Notes: generated by a model from the sequence alone, not told the origin. A stretch of 51,065 nt of DNA from Lachnospiraceae bacterium (GCA_017612555.1 JAGAFR010000063.1:1-51065); one strand, 5' to 3'. Positions 17,891 through 26,792 are shown, counted from the first letter of the stretch. A program made the numbers and translations.

Positions 17891-18772
17891 ATGGAAGAGG
17901 GAAAGACTAAAGTTAAAAAAACCGGTGACGGAAAGCTTGTTTCATTTATAGGGCTGGGACTTATGCTGATCGCATTTGTTCTTGCCGTGGCAGTCACAAA
18001 TTCCGCGGGTTCTGATTATTTTGCGGAGAACATTGCCATGACGATAGCTATGGCTGCGGCGGTGATCATTGCTGCGGCAGGATATCTGACGATAGCGATA
18101 GTGGTTGCTGCTGTTGCTACGGTCATTTTCGCAGGACTCAAAGTTTATTCGATCCTGTCGCTTCAAATGACTTTCCCCTTGATGTCTTTTTTGTGGATAG
18201 TTCTTCCGGCTATGTGTGTTGTTGGTATAGCACTGTATGTTAAGAGGTATTCGCCCCTTACTCTTGAGAACGCACTTTTAAAAAAGCAGATCGCGGAACT
18301 GTCTATGATAGATCCGGTAACGGGACTGTACAATCTGCGAAGCATGTTCATGGATATACAGACGCAGATATCCTATGCAGAGCGAAATAACAGCCCGATA
18401 TCCCTTATGATACTGAGGCTCCGTTATCCTGCGGAGATGAGGAAAGTCCTGAAGTCATCGCAGTATGAGAAGGTGATCAAACAGCTGTCGCTTCTTATCG
18501 TCGATACCGTCCGTCTGGAGGACAGGGTATACTCGATCGATGAGAACGGCGGATTCGGAATAATACTTACATGCGACAAAGAAGGTACCAAGCTTGTCGA
18601 AGGCAGACTTCGCAACAAGCTTGCCGATTCATCATGGTTTGAGGGCATTTCCGACAAACAGATCCGTACCGAGGTAAAGATCGGATACCTGCAGTATGAC
18701 AACACGAAATACAACCGTGATGCAAACACCTTCAGGGATGATGTGGAAGACGAAGTTACGTATGACATGTAG
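17891..18772 (+). CDS. Membrane protein with degenerate GGDEF domain (possible c-di-GMP receptor)
   Basis: The 293-residue protein has four predicted membrane helices (about 17-36, 47-65, 67-84, 97-117), a short linker helix and a GGDEF-type domain from about residue 134, opening with the family motif DPVTGLYNLRSMF. The metal-binding Asp motif is gone (LRLRYPAEM) and the GGDEF loop reads ENGGF, so it should not make c-di-GMP. An RxxD motif (RLED) remains at the position of the inhibitory I-site, where PelD-type receptors bind c-di-GMP. ATG 17891 behind GGAGAAG is chosen over an upstream in-frame GTG. It lies 13 bases before the heptose genes. The receptor function is inferred. Confidence 0.75.
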   Translation: MEEGKTKVKKTGDGKLVSFIGLGLMLIAFVLAVAVTNSAGSDYFAENIAMTIAMAAAVIIAAAGYLTIAIVVAAVATVIFAGLKVYSILSLQMTFPLMSFLWIVLPAMCVVGIALYVKRYSPLTLENALLKKQIAELSMIDPVTGLYNLRSMFMDIQTQISYAERNNSPISLMILRLRYPAEMRKVLKSSQYEKVIKQLSLLIVDTVRLEDRVYSIDENGGFGIILTCDKEGTKLVEGRLRNKLADSSWFEGISDKQIRTEVKIGYLQYDNTKYNRDANTFRDDVEDEVTYDM

Positions 18773-18785
18773 ATAGGAGTGCAAT

Positions 18786-19745
18786 ATGAAATATTTTATC
18801 ACCGGCGGAGCAGGCTTCATCGGCTCCAACATGGCCGACAGACTTCTGGCAGAGCCGGAAAACGAGGTCGTTGTTTACGACAATTTTTCAACAGGAAGAA
18901 GGGAATTCCTTGAGCAGGCGCTGAAGAATGGCAGATTCAGGCTTGTTGAAGGCGATACACTTGACCTTCCCGCACTTACGGATGCGATGAAGGGCTGTGA
19001 GATGGTATTCCATTTTGCTGCAAATGCCGATGTCAGGATGGGAACAAGCCATCCGCGCAAGGATCTGGAGCAGAACACGATAGCAACATACAACGTGCTC
19101 GAGGCTATGAGAGCAAACGGCATCAAGAGGATTGGTTTTTCATCAACCGGTTCCGTATACGGGGAAGCCGAGGTAATTCCGACGCCGGAAAATGCTCCGT
19201 TCCCGATCCAGACCTCTTTGTACGGCGCATCAAAGCTTGCGTGCGAAGGACTCCTTGCAGCATATGCGGAAGGGTTCGGTTTTACCGCTTATATATTCAG
19301 ATTTGTATCTATACTGGGAGAGCGTTACACACACGGTCACGTGTTTGATTTTTGCAGGAAGCTTTCTGACGACCCGACAAAACTTCATATACTCGGAGAC
19401 GGGCATCAGAAGAAATCATATCTGTACGTCAAAGACTGTCTTGAAGCTATACTGACTGTAGTAAAGAATGCAAAAGAAAAAGTGAACATCTACAACCTCG
19501 GAACGGACGAATATGTTGAAGTAAATGATTCCGTAAGGTTCATCTGCGGCAAGCTCGGAGTTTCTCCAACGCTGTCATATGAGGGAGGCGAGCGCGGATG
19601 GATCGGAGACAATCCGTTCATATACCTTGATACGGCAAAGATCAGATCTCTCGGATGGAAGCCGGCAGCTACCATAGAAGAGGGTGTGATAAAGACTGTG
19701 GAATACCTGCAGGCCAATCCGTGGGTATTTGAGTGTAGAGAATAA
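18786..19745 (+). CDS. NAD-dependent nucleotide-sugar epimerase/dehydratase
   Basis: The 319-residue extended short-chain dehydrogenase has a Rossmann motif TGGAGFIGSNM (residues 5-15), a catalytic Ser/Thr in GFSSTGSVYGE and the YxxxK pair in SLYGASK. It resembles UDP-glucose 4-epimerase and related nucleotide-sugar enzymes. Its position at the head of the GDP-heptose genes suggests that it modifies a nucleotide-activated sugar, perhaps the heptose itself. The exact substrate cannot be read from sequence. The ribosome site is AGGAG, 7 bases upstream. Confidence 0.88.
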   Translation: MKYFITGGAGFIGSNMADRLLAEPENEVVVYDNFSTGRREFLEQALKNGRFRLVEGDTLDLPALTDAMKGCEMVFHFAANADVRMGTSHPRKDLEQNTIATYNVLEAMRANGIKRIGFSSTGSVYGEAEVIPTPENAPFPIQTSLYGASKLACEGLLAAYAEGFGFTAYIFRFVSILGERYTHGHVFDFCRKLSDDPTKLHILGDGHQKKSYLYVKDCLEAILTVVKNAKEKVNIYNLGTDEYVEVNDSVRFICGKLGVSPTLSYEGGERGWIGDNPFIYLDTAKIRSLGWKPAATIEEGVIKTVEYLQANPWVFECRE

Positions 19746-19759
19746 TCAGGAGGGGTCAC

Positions 19760-20734
19760 ATGATCATCGCACGAAGTCCGCTTAGGATAACACTCGGGGG
19801 AGGGGGAACCGATCTTCCGTCATATTATGAGGAAAGAGAAGGATTCCTTATCTCGGCGGCAATCGACAAGTACGTATATATAACCCTTCATGAAACATTT
19901 GAAAAGGGCTATTTTCTCAAGTATTCCAAGTTTGAAAAATGCAATGAGATTGAAGAGATACAGCACCCGATAATCCGTGAGGCTCTAAAGCTCCTTGACT
20001 GGAAAAAACCGTGCCTGGAGTTGTGCTCGATGGCAGATATTCCTGCAGGCACAGGGCTCGGATCGTCGAGTTCATTTACCACGGCACTTCTGCGTGCACT
20101 CCATACCATGCAGGGAAATATCGTATCCACCAGGACTCTGGCGGAAGAAGCATGCGAGATAGAGATGAACAGGTTGAAAGAGCCTATCGGGAAGCAGGAT
20201 CAGTATATCGCCAGCTACGGCGGGATCACCTGTATGAACTTTCACAGAGACGGATATGTCTGGGTGGATCCTCTCAGGATATCAGATGAGGCACTGTACA
20301 ATCTGGAAGACAATCTTATCCTATATTTCACGGGCTTCTCGCGTTCTGCCGGAAACATATTAAAAGAGCAGAATGACAAGAGCAAAGAGCACAATGAAGA
20401 AATGCTGAAGAATCTGGACTTTGTCAAAGACCTTGGCTACCAGAGTAAAAATGCATTGGAAAAGGGAGACCTTGATACCTTTGCGGACATAATGAACGTT
20501 CACTGGCAGTACAAGAAGAAACGTTCGGGAGGAATGAGCAACCCGCAGATCGACGAGTGGTACGAACTCGCTCTTGCAAACGGAGCCCAGGGCGGCAAGA
20601 TGATCGGAGCGGGCGGAGGCGGATTCCTGATGTTTTATGTCAAGGATAAGGTTCGTCTTCGTGATGCCATGAGAAATACCGGCATGAGTGAAGTAAGATT
20701 CAGATTCGAAAAGGAAGGATCAAAGGTCTTATGA
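19760..20734 (+). CDS. hddA: D-glycero-alpha-D-manno-heptose-7-phosphate kinase
   Basis: The 324-residue GHMP-superfamily kinase has an N-terminal substrate motif RSPLRITLGGGGTDLPSYY, the ATP-binding PAGTGLGSSSSF (about 95-106) and a C-terminal GGKMIGAGGGGFLMFY. These match HddA, which makes D-glycero-alpha-D-manno-heptose-1,7-bisphosphate in the GDP-heptose route. The ribosome site is AGGAGGGG. The 3' end overlaps the next gene by 4 bases. Confidence 0.9.
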   Translation: MIIARSPLRITLGGGGTDLPSYYEEREGFLISAAIDKYVYITLHETFEKGYFLKYSKFEKCNEIEEIQHPIIREALKLLDWKKPCLELCSMADIPAGTGLGSSSSFTTALLRALHTMQGNIVSTRTLAEEACEIEMNRLKEPIGKQDQYIASYGGITCMNFHRDGYVWVDPLRISDEALYNLEDNLILYFTGFSRSAGNILKEQNDKSKEHNEEMLKNLDFVKDLGYQSKNALEKGDLDTFADIMNVHWQYKKKRSGGMSNPQIDEWYELALANGAQGGKMIGAGGGGFLMFYVKDKVRLRDAMRNTGMSEVRFRFEKEGSKVL

Positions 20735-22038
20735 TAAGTCCCGCAGACGTTATGGTCGTGGTACTTATGGGAGGCCTTGGTACCAGGTTAAAAGAATTTA
20801 CAAAAGAATGCCCGAAATCGCTTGTGGAAGTTTGCGGCAAGCCGTTCTTTGATTATCAGCTCGATCTGCTTACGGCATGGGGATTTAAAAAATTCGTATT
20901 CCTCATAGGATACAAAGCCGATATGATCGAGGATTACTACGGAAACGGCAGCGACAGGGGCATATCAATACAGTACAGCTATGATGGAGAAAAGCTTCTC
21001 GGGACGGGAGGTGCAGTGAGGCGCGCTCTGGATCTTCTTGAGGATGATTTTCTCCTTTTGTATGGGGATTCATTCATGGATATCGATTATGCACAGACGC
21101 TGTACCGGTATCAGAAAGGAAAAGCATCGGGCGCCAGAGCTCTTATGACGGTGCTTCGAAACAATAACCGTTTTGATAAGAGTAATGTCGTGATGAACGG
21201 TAACGATCTGATCCTTTATGACAAGAAGAATCCCACGGCGGAAATGGAATATATCGACTATGGCGTGTGCATGTATGAAAGATCCCTGTTTGAGGGATTT
21301 TCAAAAGATGAAGCATTTGATATCGCCGATATCCAGCACGACCTGTCCGTAAAAGGCCAAATGACGGCTCAGATAGTGACAAAAAGGTTTTACGAGATCG
21401 GGAGCCCCGCCTCGCTTGCCGAATTTACACAGTATGCAAAGCACAGGTTCTGCGAAAGTCATCCGGCGGTGTTTGTTGACAGGGACGGCGTCATCAACAG
21501 CATTGTCTGGAATGATGATACAGAGCAGCTTGACAGTCCGATGAAGGTGGAACAGTTTGAATTCCTTCCGGGCGCTTTAGAGGCGATCAGGACTTTTAAA
21601 GAAAAGGGATACTACGTATTCGTGATCACCAATCAGCCCGGAGCGGCAAAGGGCAAGACGGACCTGGCAACGCTTTACGATATCAACACATACATGATCG
21701 ACAGTCTGTCGCAGAAAGGTGCGGATATAGACGATCTGTTCATGTGTCCGCATTATCCGAAAGAACTTCCTCAGACAAAAGAGAAGTTCCTGATCAGAGA
21801 ATGCGATTGCAGAAAGCCCAAGCCGGGGCTTATATACAGAGCGATGCGCAAATATAACATCGACCTGTCGAAATCCTTTATGATAGGGGATTCGTGTACC
21901 GACATAATTGCAGGAAATACCGTTGGGATTCCAACGATATTCATAGGCGATCTGAAGTGCGATCTATGCAAAAAGCTCGGAGATATAATGCCGACATTCA
22001 TTGCAAAGGATCTTACGGATGCGTCAAACAATGTCTAA
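20731..22038 (+). CDS. Fused heptose-1-phosphate nucleotidyltransferase and heptose bisphosphatase (HddC-GmhB)
   Basis: The 435-residue fusion has an N-terminal nucleotidyltransferase (about 1-230) with LMGGLGTRLKEFTKECPKSL and a DS metal motif (LLYGDSFMDID), as in HddC. The C-terminal part (about 245-425) is a HAD-IIIA phosphatase like GmhB, with FVDRDGVIN, VITNQPGAA, the Cys-His/Cys-x-Cys zinc loop (CPHYP ... ECDCRKPKPG) and GDSCTDI. One polypeptide would therefore remove the 7-phosphate and activate the 1-phosphate with GTP. The genes are separate in most described organisms. Confidence 0.9.
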   Translation: MISPADVMVVVLMGGLGTRLKEFTKECPKSLVEVCGKPFFDYQLDLLTAWGFKKFVFLIGYKADMIEDYYGNGSDRGISIQYSYDGEKLLGTGGAVRRALDLLEDDFLLLYGDSFMDIDYAQTLYRYQKGKASGARALMTVLRNNNRFDKSNVVMNGNDLILYDKKNPTAEMEYIDYGVCMYERSLFEGFSKDEAFDIADIQHDLSVKGQMTAQIVTKRFYEIGSPASLAEFTQYAKHRFCESHPAVFVDRDGVINSIVWNDDTEQLDSPMKVEQFEFLPGALEAIRTFKEKGYYVFVITNQPGAAKGKTDLATLYDINTYMIDSLSQKGADIDDLFMCPHYPKELPQTKEKFLIRECDCRKPKPGLIYRAMRKYNIDLSKSFMIGDSCTDIIAGNTVGIPTIFIGDLKCDLCKKLGDIMPTFIAKDLTDASNNV

Positions 22039-22068
22039 TTGTAGGGAAGGGAAAAGGAGGAAACAATT

Positions 22069-22629
22069 ATGACAGCAGATTACATCAAGCGATACCTGGA
22101 GGAAACCAAGACTATCGCAGACACAGTTTCGCAGGAGGAGATCGAAAAGGGGATCAACATACTTCGCGAGACCAAGAAGAATGAAGGAAGACTGTTTATT
22201 CTCGGTGTCGGCGGAAGTGCGGCAAACGCATCTCACGCAGTCAATGATTTCCGAAAGATCGGCGGGATCGAGACGTATGCACCCACCGATAATGTATCCG
22301 AACTTACAGCCAGGACCAACGACGAAGGCTGGGAGACGACTTTTGCGGAGTGGCTGAAGTGCAGCCATTTGAATGGGAAGGATTCCGTAATGGTGTTCTC
22401 AGTCGGCGGTGGAAGCGAAACAACATCACTTAACATCGTTAATGCATTAAAACTTGCAAAAGAGCGCGGAGCAAAGGTCATATCCATAGTATCGCGAAGC
22501 GGCGGATATTCCAAGCAGGTCAGTGATGCATGCGTGCTCATCCCGGTCATCTGCGACGAGAGGATCACACCCCACGCGGAAGGATGGCAGGGAGTGATAT
22601 GGCACTTGATGGTTAATTCTTTGAATTAA
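22069..22629 (+). CDS. gmhA: Sedoheptulose-7-phosphate isomerase (SIS domain)
   Basis: The 186-residue SIS-domain protein has the phospho-sugar motif GVGGSAANASHAVNDF and the second SIS signature SVGGGSETTSLNIV, as in GmhA. It should convert sedoheptulose-7-phosphate to D-glycero-D-manno-heptose-7-phosphate, the first step of the pathway. ATG 22069 lies behind AGGAGG. The last codons and the stop lie inside the left and right arms of a 19-bp hairpin that begins repeat copy B, so the repeat has shaped the C-terminus (about 6-10 residues). Confidence 0.88.
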   Translation: MTADYIKRYLEETKTIADTVSQEEIEKGINILRETKKNEGRLFILGVGGSAANASHAVNDFRKIGGIETYAPTDNVSELTARTNDEGWETTFAEWLKCSHLNGKDSVMVFSVGGGSETTSLNIVNALKLAKERGAKVISIVSRSGGYSKQVSDACVLIPVICDERITPHAEGWQGVIWHLMVNSLN

Positions 22630-22674
22630 CCATCGAGTGCCAGGCGGAGCGCCGCTTGAGCGGGTACGGTAACT
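22601..22674. repeat. Modular intergenic repeat, copy B
   Basis: A 19-bp hairpin (22601-22619 with 22623-22641, loop TTT, one G-T pair) is followed by AGGCGGAGCG (22642-22651) and CGCTTGAGCGGG-T-ACGGTAACT (22653-22674). It has the same module order as copy A at 10.73 kb but lacks the inner hairpin and the CCCGGCGAGGG segment. It overlaps the end of gmhA and lies between gmhA and the transaldolase gene. Confidence 0.75.
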
Positions 22675-22705
22675 ATATCTAATAGAAAAACAGGAGGGGA
22701 TTTTA

Positions 22706-23425
22706 ATGAACGCAAGTGATCTTACAATTACCATATATGCAGACGGGGCCGACATCGAGGGGATGAAGGCCGAATACAAAAAGGGGATAGTGAAGGGATT
22801 TACGACCAATCCCACACTTATGAAGAAGGCAGGAGTCAAGGACTATGTAACATTCGCGAAGGAATGCGTAAAGGAGATCCCGGATCTGCCGCTTTCATTG
22901 GAAGTGTTCGCGGATGATTTTGACGGAATGGAAGAAGAGGCAAGGATAATATGCGGACTGGGAAAGAACGTGTATGTCAAGATCCCGATAACCAATTCCA
23001 AGGGGGAATCAAGCATACCTCTTATCAGAAAACTGTCTGCCGAGGGACTTCGGCTTAACGTCACAGCGATCCTCACAATGAAACAGGTCGAGGAGACAGT
23101 CGATGCATTTGCAGAAGGTACGGATAACATAGTGTCAATATTTGCCGGAAGGATAATGGATACAGGAGTGGATGCGGTTCCCATGATGAAGAAGGCAAAG
23201 GAGATCGCATCAAAGAAACCCGGAACTCTTACGCTTTGGGCAAGCTGCAGGGAAGTGTACAATATCATACAGGCGCAGGAGAGCGGATGCGACATAATCA
23301 CCGTCACAAACGCCATTCTTGCAAAGCTTCCGAACCTCGGAAAAGACCTTGCACAATTGTCGCTTGAGACGGTACAGATGTTTGTAAACGACGGCAGGAG
23401 CTTGGGTTACAGTATTCGTGCTTGA
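22706..23425 (+). CDS. Transaldolase family protein
   Basis: The 239-residue class-I aldolase has the family opening (GFTTNPTLMKKAG) and the Schiff-base lysine in VYVKIPIT. The size is that of short transaldolases and fructose-6-phosphate aldolases. At the end of the heptose operon it would supply sedoheptulose-7-phosphate, the substrate of GmhA; this is inferred from position. The ribosome site is AGGAGGGG. A strong promoter for the next gene overlaps its stop. Confidence 0.9.
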   Translation: MNASDLTITIYADGADIEGMKAEYKKGIVKGFTTNPTLMKKAGVKDYVTFAKECVKEIPDLPLSLEVFADDFDGMEEEARIICGLGKNVYVKIPITNSKGESSIPLIRKLSAEGLRLNVTAILTMKQVEETVDAFAEGTDNIVSIFAGRIMDTGVDAVPMMKKAKEIASKKPGTLTLWASCREVYNIIQAQESGCDIITVTNAILAKLPNLGKDLAQLSLETVQMFVNDGRSLGYSIRA

Positions 23426-23450
23426 CAAAACCGCATGTTTGCGATATATT
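23422..23450 (+). promoter_or_regulatory. Strong promoter of the Ala/Lys-rich protein gene
   Basis: TTGACA and TATATT are separated by exactly 17 bases, near consensus. The -35 box overlaps the transaldolase stop codon. About 70 bases of leader follow before AAAGGAGA and the ATG. Confidence 0.85.
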
Positions 23451-23528
23451 CTTTGTTGCGTATAAAAAAATTGCTTAATTTTACAGTGTTTTTGATGATA
23501 AAGAGAGCTTGAAAGGAGAATCATTATC

Positions 23529-24170
23529 ATGGCAGACATCAAGAAACCTACAGTAACAGTTAAGAAAACTGTTGTTACTGAGCCTGAGAAGGCAAAGGAA
23601 GTGCTTAAGGCAGCTGTAGCAGAGAAGAAGGCAGCAGCTCCTGTAAAGGCAGCAGAGCCTGCAAAGAAAGCACCTGCTAAGAAAGCACCTGCAAAGAAGG
23701 CAGCAGCAAAGAAAGCACCTGCAAAGAAGGCACCTGCAAAGAAGGCAGCTCCCGCAAAGAAGGCAGCAGCACCTGCAAAGAAGGCAGCTCCCGCAAAGAA
23801 GGCAGCTCCCGCAAAGAAGGCAGCACCTGCAAAGAAGGCAGCTCCCGCTAAGAAGGCAGCTCCCGTTAAGAAGGCAGCTCCTGCTAAGAAGGTTGCAGCT
23901 AAGAAGGCACCTGCTAAGAGGAAAGCAGCTAAGAAGACAGTTCTTAAGACAAGTGCAGTATTCGCTATCAGCGACAGCAAGAACGTTTCAGCTGAGGCAC
24001 TGTTCAAGCAGTACTATAAGACTGCAAAGGATCGTGCAAGATATGATCTTGGCATGAAGGTTTCAGAGATCAAGACCATCGATCTGTACCTCAACATTGC
24101 AGAGCAGAAGGTATACAGTGTCATCAACGGTGAGAAGAACGATTCATTTGATATGTATTTTGAATTCTGA
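23529..24170 (+). CDS. Histone-H1-like Ala/Lys/Pro-repeat protein with C-terminal DUF6465-like domain
   Basis: The 213-residue protein has a strongly basic N-terminal two-thirds (about 30-140) made of repeated AAPAKK/APAKKA units, as in eukaryotic H1 tails and bacterial AlgP or Hc proteins. A compact C-terminal domain of about 75 residues (KTSAVFAISDSKNVSAEALF ... SFDMYFEF) resembles the DUF6465 family seen in Lachnospiraceae; the family name is from memory. Codon use is narrow, and the near-consensus promoter and good terminator indicate high expression. Non-specific DNA or RNA binding is likely from the charge. The specific role is unknown. Confidence 0.85.
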   Translation: MADIKKPTVTVKKTVVTEPEKAKEVLKAAVAEKKAAAPVKAAEPAKKAPAKKAPAKKAAAKKAPAKKAPAKKAAPAKKAAAPAKKAAPAKKAAPAKKAAPAKKAAPAKKAAPVKKAAPAKKVAAKKAPAKRKAAKKTVLKTSAVFAISDSKNVSAEALFKQYYKTAKDRARYDLGMKVSEIKTIDLYLNIAEQKVYSVINGEKNDSFDMYFEF

Positions 24171-24197
24171 TCTGATCACGGAAAATGATAAATGTTC

Positions 24198-24225
24198 AAA
24201 GGGGACTAGTGATAGTCCCCTTTTG
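24198..24225 (+). terminator. Terminator of the Ala/Lys-rich protein gene
   Basis: AAAGGGGACT pairs with AGTCCCCTTT around loop AGTGAT and runs into TTTTG. Confidence 0.88.
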
Positions 24226-24279
24226 ATTCTCCGTTAACGGTAATTGACAGCTTTTTAAACATGGGAAGGAAGAAGAAAA

Positions 24280-26514
24280 ATGATCAAACTTTATGATGAA
24301 GGAGTATTCCTGGTCGATCAGACTGATATCAAAACGGCATCAGAGATGTCGGATCCCGGTGTTTCTGCCGAAGAGGCAAAAAAGAATACGATAGCCTATG
24401 GCATACTGAAGGAGCATAATACTTCGGATGACATGGAAAAGCTCAGGATCAGGTTTGATAAGCTGACCTCCCATGATATCACATATGTAGGTATCATCCA
24501 GACCGCAAGGGCATCGGGACTTGAAAAGTTTCCAATGCCGTATGTACTGACCAACTGCCACAACAGCCTGTGCGCTGTCGGAGGTACGATCAATGAAGAT
24601 GATCACATGTTCGGTCTTACATGTGCCAAAAAATACGGCGGGATCTATGTTCCTCCTCATCAGGCAGTAATACACCAGTTCGCGCGCGAGATGCTCGCCT
24701 GCGGCAAAAAGATGATACTCGGATCGGATTCCCATACAAGATACGGGGCTCTCGGAACAATGGCAATGGGAGAAGGGGGTCCGGAGCTTGTCAAACAGCT
24801 CCTGGGCAGGACATATGATATCCCCCGCCCTGAGGTTGTGGCTGTATATATGAAAGGCAGTCCCAAACCCGGCGTGGGACCTCAGGACGTGGCTCTTGCG
24901 ATAATAGGTGCTGTATTTGAGTGCGGTTACGTTAAGAATAAAGTAATGGAATTTGTAGGCCCCGGAGTATCTTCGCTAAGTGCCGATTTTCGTATCGGAG
25001 TGGATGTAATGACCACGGAAACAGCTTGTCTGTCATCTATATGGAGAACCGATGACGAGATCAGACAGTTCTATGAGATCCACGGTAGAAGTGAAGATTT
25101 CGTTCAGCTCGATCCCGGAAAGGTTGCATATTACGACGGGATGATAGAGGTAGATCTGTCAGAGATCGAACCTATGATCGCGATGCCTTTCCATCCGAGC
25201 AATACATATACGATAAGAGAACTGAACGCAAACCTTGAAGGGATCCTGCGGGATGTGGAAGAAAAAGCCAAGATCTCCCTGGGCGAAGATGTCTCACTAA
25301 AGCTTACCGATAAGATCAGGGACAACAGACTGTACGTTGAGCAGGGTATCGTTGCGGGATGTGCCGGTGGCGGATTTGAGAACATATGTGCCGTTTCCGA
25401 TATTCTTGACGGTAAAGATATAGGATCGGATGAATTCACGCTCAGTGTATATCCGGCATCCATGCCTGTATACATGGAGCTGATCAGAAACGGATGTGCT
25501 GCAAAGCTGCTCCAAACGGGAACGGTATTAAAGACAGCTTTTTGCGGACCGTGCTTCGGAGCCGGAGATACACCGGCAAACAATGCATTCTCAATAAGAC
25601 ACTCAACAAGGAACTTCCCCAACCGTGAAGGCAGCAAGCTTCAGAGCGGGCAGATCTCGTCTGTTGCACTTATGGACGCAAGATCCATTGCAGCTACGGC
25701 AGCCAACAAAGGATATCTGACAAGCGCAACGGATCAGATCGAAGCAGATACACTGAAAAAGTATAAATACAGCTTTGACAGCACGATATATGCAAACAGA
25801 GTGTTTGATTCAAAGGGTATCGCCGACAGCGAACAGCAGATCCATTTCGGACCGAACATCAAAGACTGGCCTTCGATGAAAGCACTTTCCCGGAACCTGT
25901 TGCTCAGAGTCGTTTCCGTGATACATGATCCGGTAACGACAACGGATGAACTGATCCCTTCCGGTGAAACATCATCTTACAGATCCAATCCTCTGGGACT
26001 GGCTGAATTCGCCCTGTCGAGAAAAGACCCGAAATATGTGGAAAGGGCAAAAGAAGTAAGAGACGGAAAACTTCCGGAGATCAAGGATATAATACAGACG
26101 ATAAATGAAAAGTTCCCGGGAACGGATACAACGAACACCGGTATCGGATCCACCATATTTGCCGTTAAGCCCGGTGACGGATCAGCCAGGGAACAGGCTG
26201 CGAGCTGTCAGAAGGTGCTCGGCGGCTGGGCAAATATAGCCAACGAATATGCTACCAAGAGATATCGCAGTAATCTGATCAACTGGGGAATGCTTCCGTT
26301 TTTGATCGATGAGGGAGATCTTCCTTTTGATAACCTCGACTATATCTTCATCCCTGAAATAAGAAGAGCAATAGAAGATAAACTGTCGGATATAGATGCT
26401 TATGTTGTCAAAGACGGCAAGATGACAAAGTTCACTCTCCATATAGCAGCGCTTACCGATGACGAAAGATCGATAATACTGAAGGGATGCCTGATCAATT
26501 ATTACGCATCATAG
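24280..26514 (+). CDS. Aconitase-family hydratase (YbhJ-like)
   Basis: The 744-residue protein of the aconitase superfamily has its general resemblance in length and N-terminal region to E. coli YbhJ, whose function is unknown. Likely [4Fe-4S] ligands are the Cys in VAGCAGGG (about residue 360) and the pair in CGPCFGAGD (about 421-424). The conserved [13 protein letters not shown] segment is also present. It probably hydrates or isomerises a carboxylic acid, but it is not a standard citrate aconitase and the substrate is unknown. The ribosome site is GGGAAGGAAG. The next small gene begins 8 bases after its stop. Confidence 0.85.
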   Translation: MIKLYDEGVFLVDQTDIKTASEMSDPGVSAEEAKKNTIAYGILKEHNTSDDMEKLRIRFDKLTSHDITYVGIIQTARASGLEKFPMPYVLTNCHNSLCAVGGTINEDDHMFGLTCAKKYGGIYVPPHQAVIHQFAREMLACGKKMILGSDSHTRYGALGTMAMGEGGPELVKQLLGRTYDIPRPEVVAVYMKGSPKPGVGPQDVALAIIGAVFECGYVKNKVMEFVGPGVSSLSADFRIGVDVMTTETACLSSIWRTDDEIRQFYEIHGRSEDFVQLDPGKVAYYDGMIEVDLSEIEPMIAMPFHPSNTYTIRELNANLEGILRDVEEKAKISLGEDVSLKLTDKIRDNRLYVEQGIVAGCAGGGFENICAVSDILDGKDIGSDEFTLSVYPASMPVYMELIRNGCAAKLLQTGTVLKTAFCGPCFGAGDTPANNAFSIRHSTRNFPNREGSKLQSGQISSVALMDARSIAATAANKGYLTSATDQIEADTLKKYKYSFDSTIYANRVFDSKGIADSEQQIHFGPNIKDWPSMKALSRNLLLRVVSVIHDPVTTTDELIPSGETSSYRSNPLGLAEFALSRKDPKYVERAKEVRDGKLPEIKDIIQTINEKFPGTDTTNTGIGSTIFAVKPGDGSAREQAASCQKVLGGWANIANEYATKRYRSNLINWGMLPFLIDEGDLPFDNLDYIFIPEIRRAIEDKLSDIDAYVVKDGKMTKFTLHIAALTDDERSIILKGCLINYYAS

Positions 26515-26521
26515 GCTGAAA

Positions 26522-26785
26522 ATGAGGTTCTGGGCAAGATTGTTTAAAGACAACAGAATGACGGCCGATACCGTGATCGAAGATTTAAGCGCCGACACGC
26601 GTACTCACAAAGTCTTTAGGGCACTGGAGAATATCAGTTACGAATTTGATATTCCCCGCCCTATCTGGCTGGATTCCAATATAGCCGACTTCAAGAGGTA
26701 CTCCAAAGTCAGGTTTTATGCGGACAGCTTTATAGAAGAGATCCCTTTTGACTATATGGAATTTACCGTCCTCGAGGAGGACTGA
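26522..26785 (+). CDS. Small conserved protein of unknown function
   Basis: The 87-residue protein is acidic at the end (VLEED), with no membrane segment and no Cys motif. It starts 8 bases after the hydratase stop and must share its mRNA. Short proteins with the same plan (LFKDNRMTADTVIEDLSADT near the start, FDYMEFTVLEED at the end) are, as I recall, common in Lachnospiraceae, so it is probably real. I do not recognise a function. The tight coupling suggests a link to the aconitase-like enzyme. Confidence 0.75.
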   Translation: MRFWARLFKDNRMTADTVIEDLSADTRTHKVFRALENISYEFDIPRPIWLDSNIADFKRYSKVRFYADSFIEEIPFDYMEFTVLEED

Positions 26786-26792
26786 ACAGGGT

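Noticed and set aside
23640-23930. CRISPR-like or tandem-repeat array
   Set aside because: The periodic pattern is coding repeat of AAPAKK units in frame, without spacers of constant length.
23210-24007. Long minus-strand open frame rich in Ala/Phe/Gly
   Set aside because: It is the mirror of the PAKKA repeat codons on the + strand; it has no ribosome site, and the + strand gene is strongly supported.
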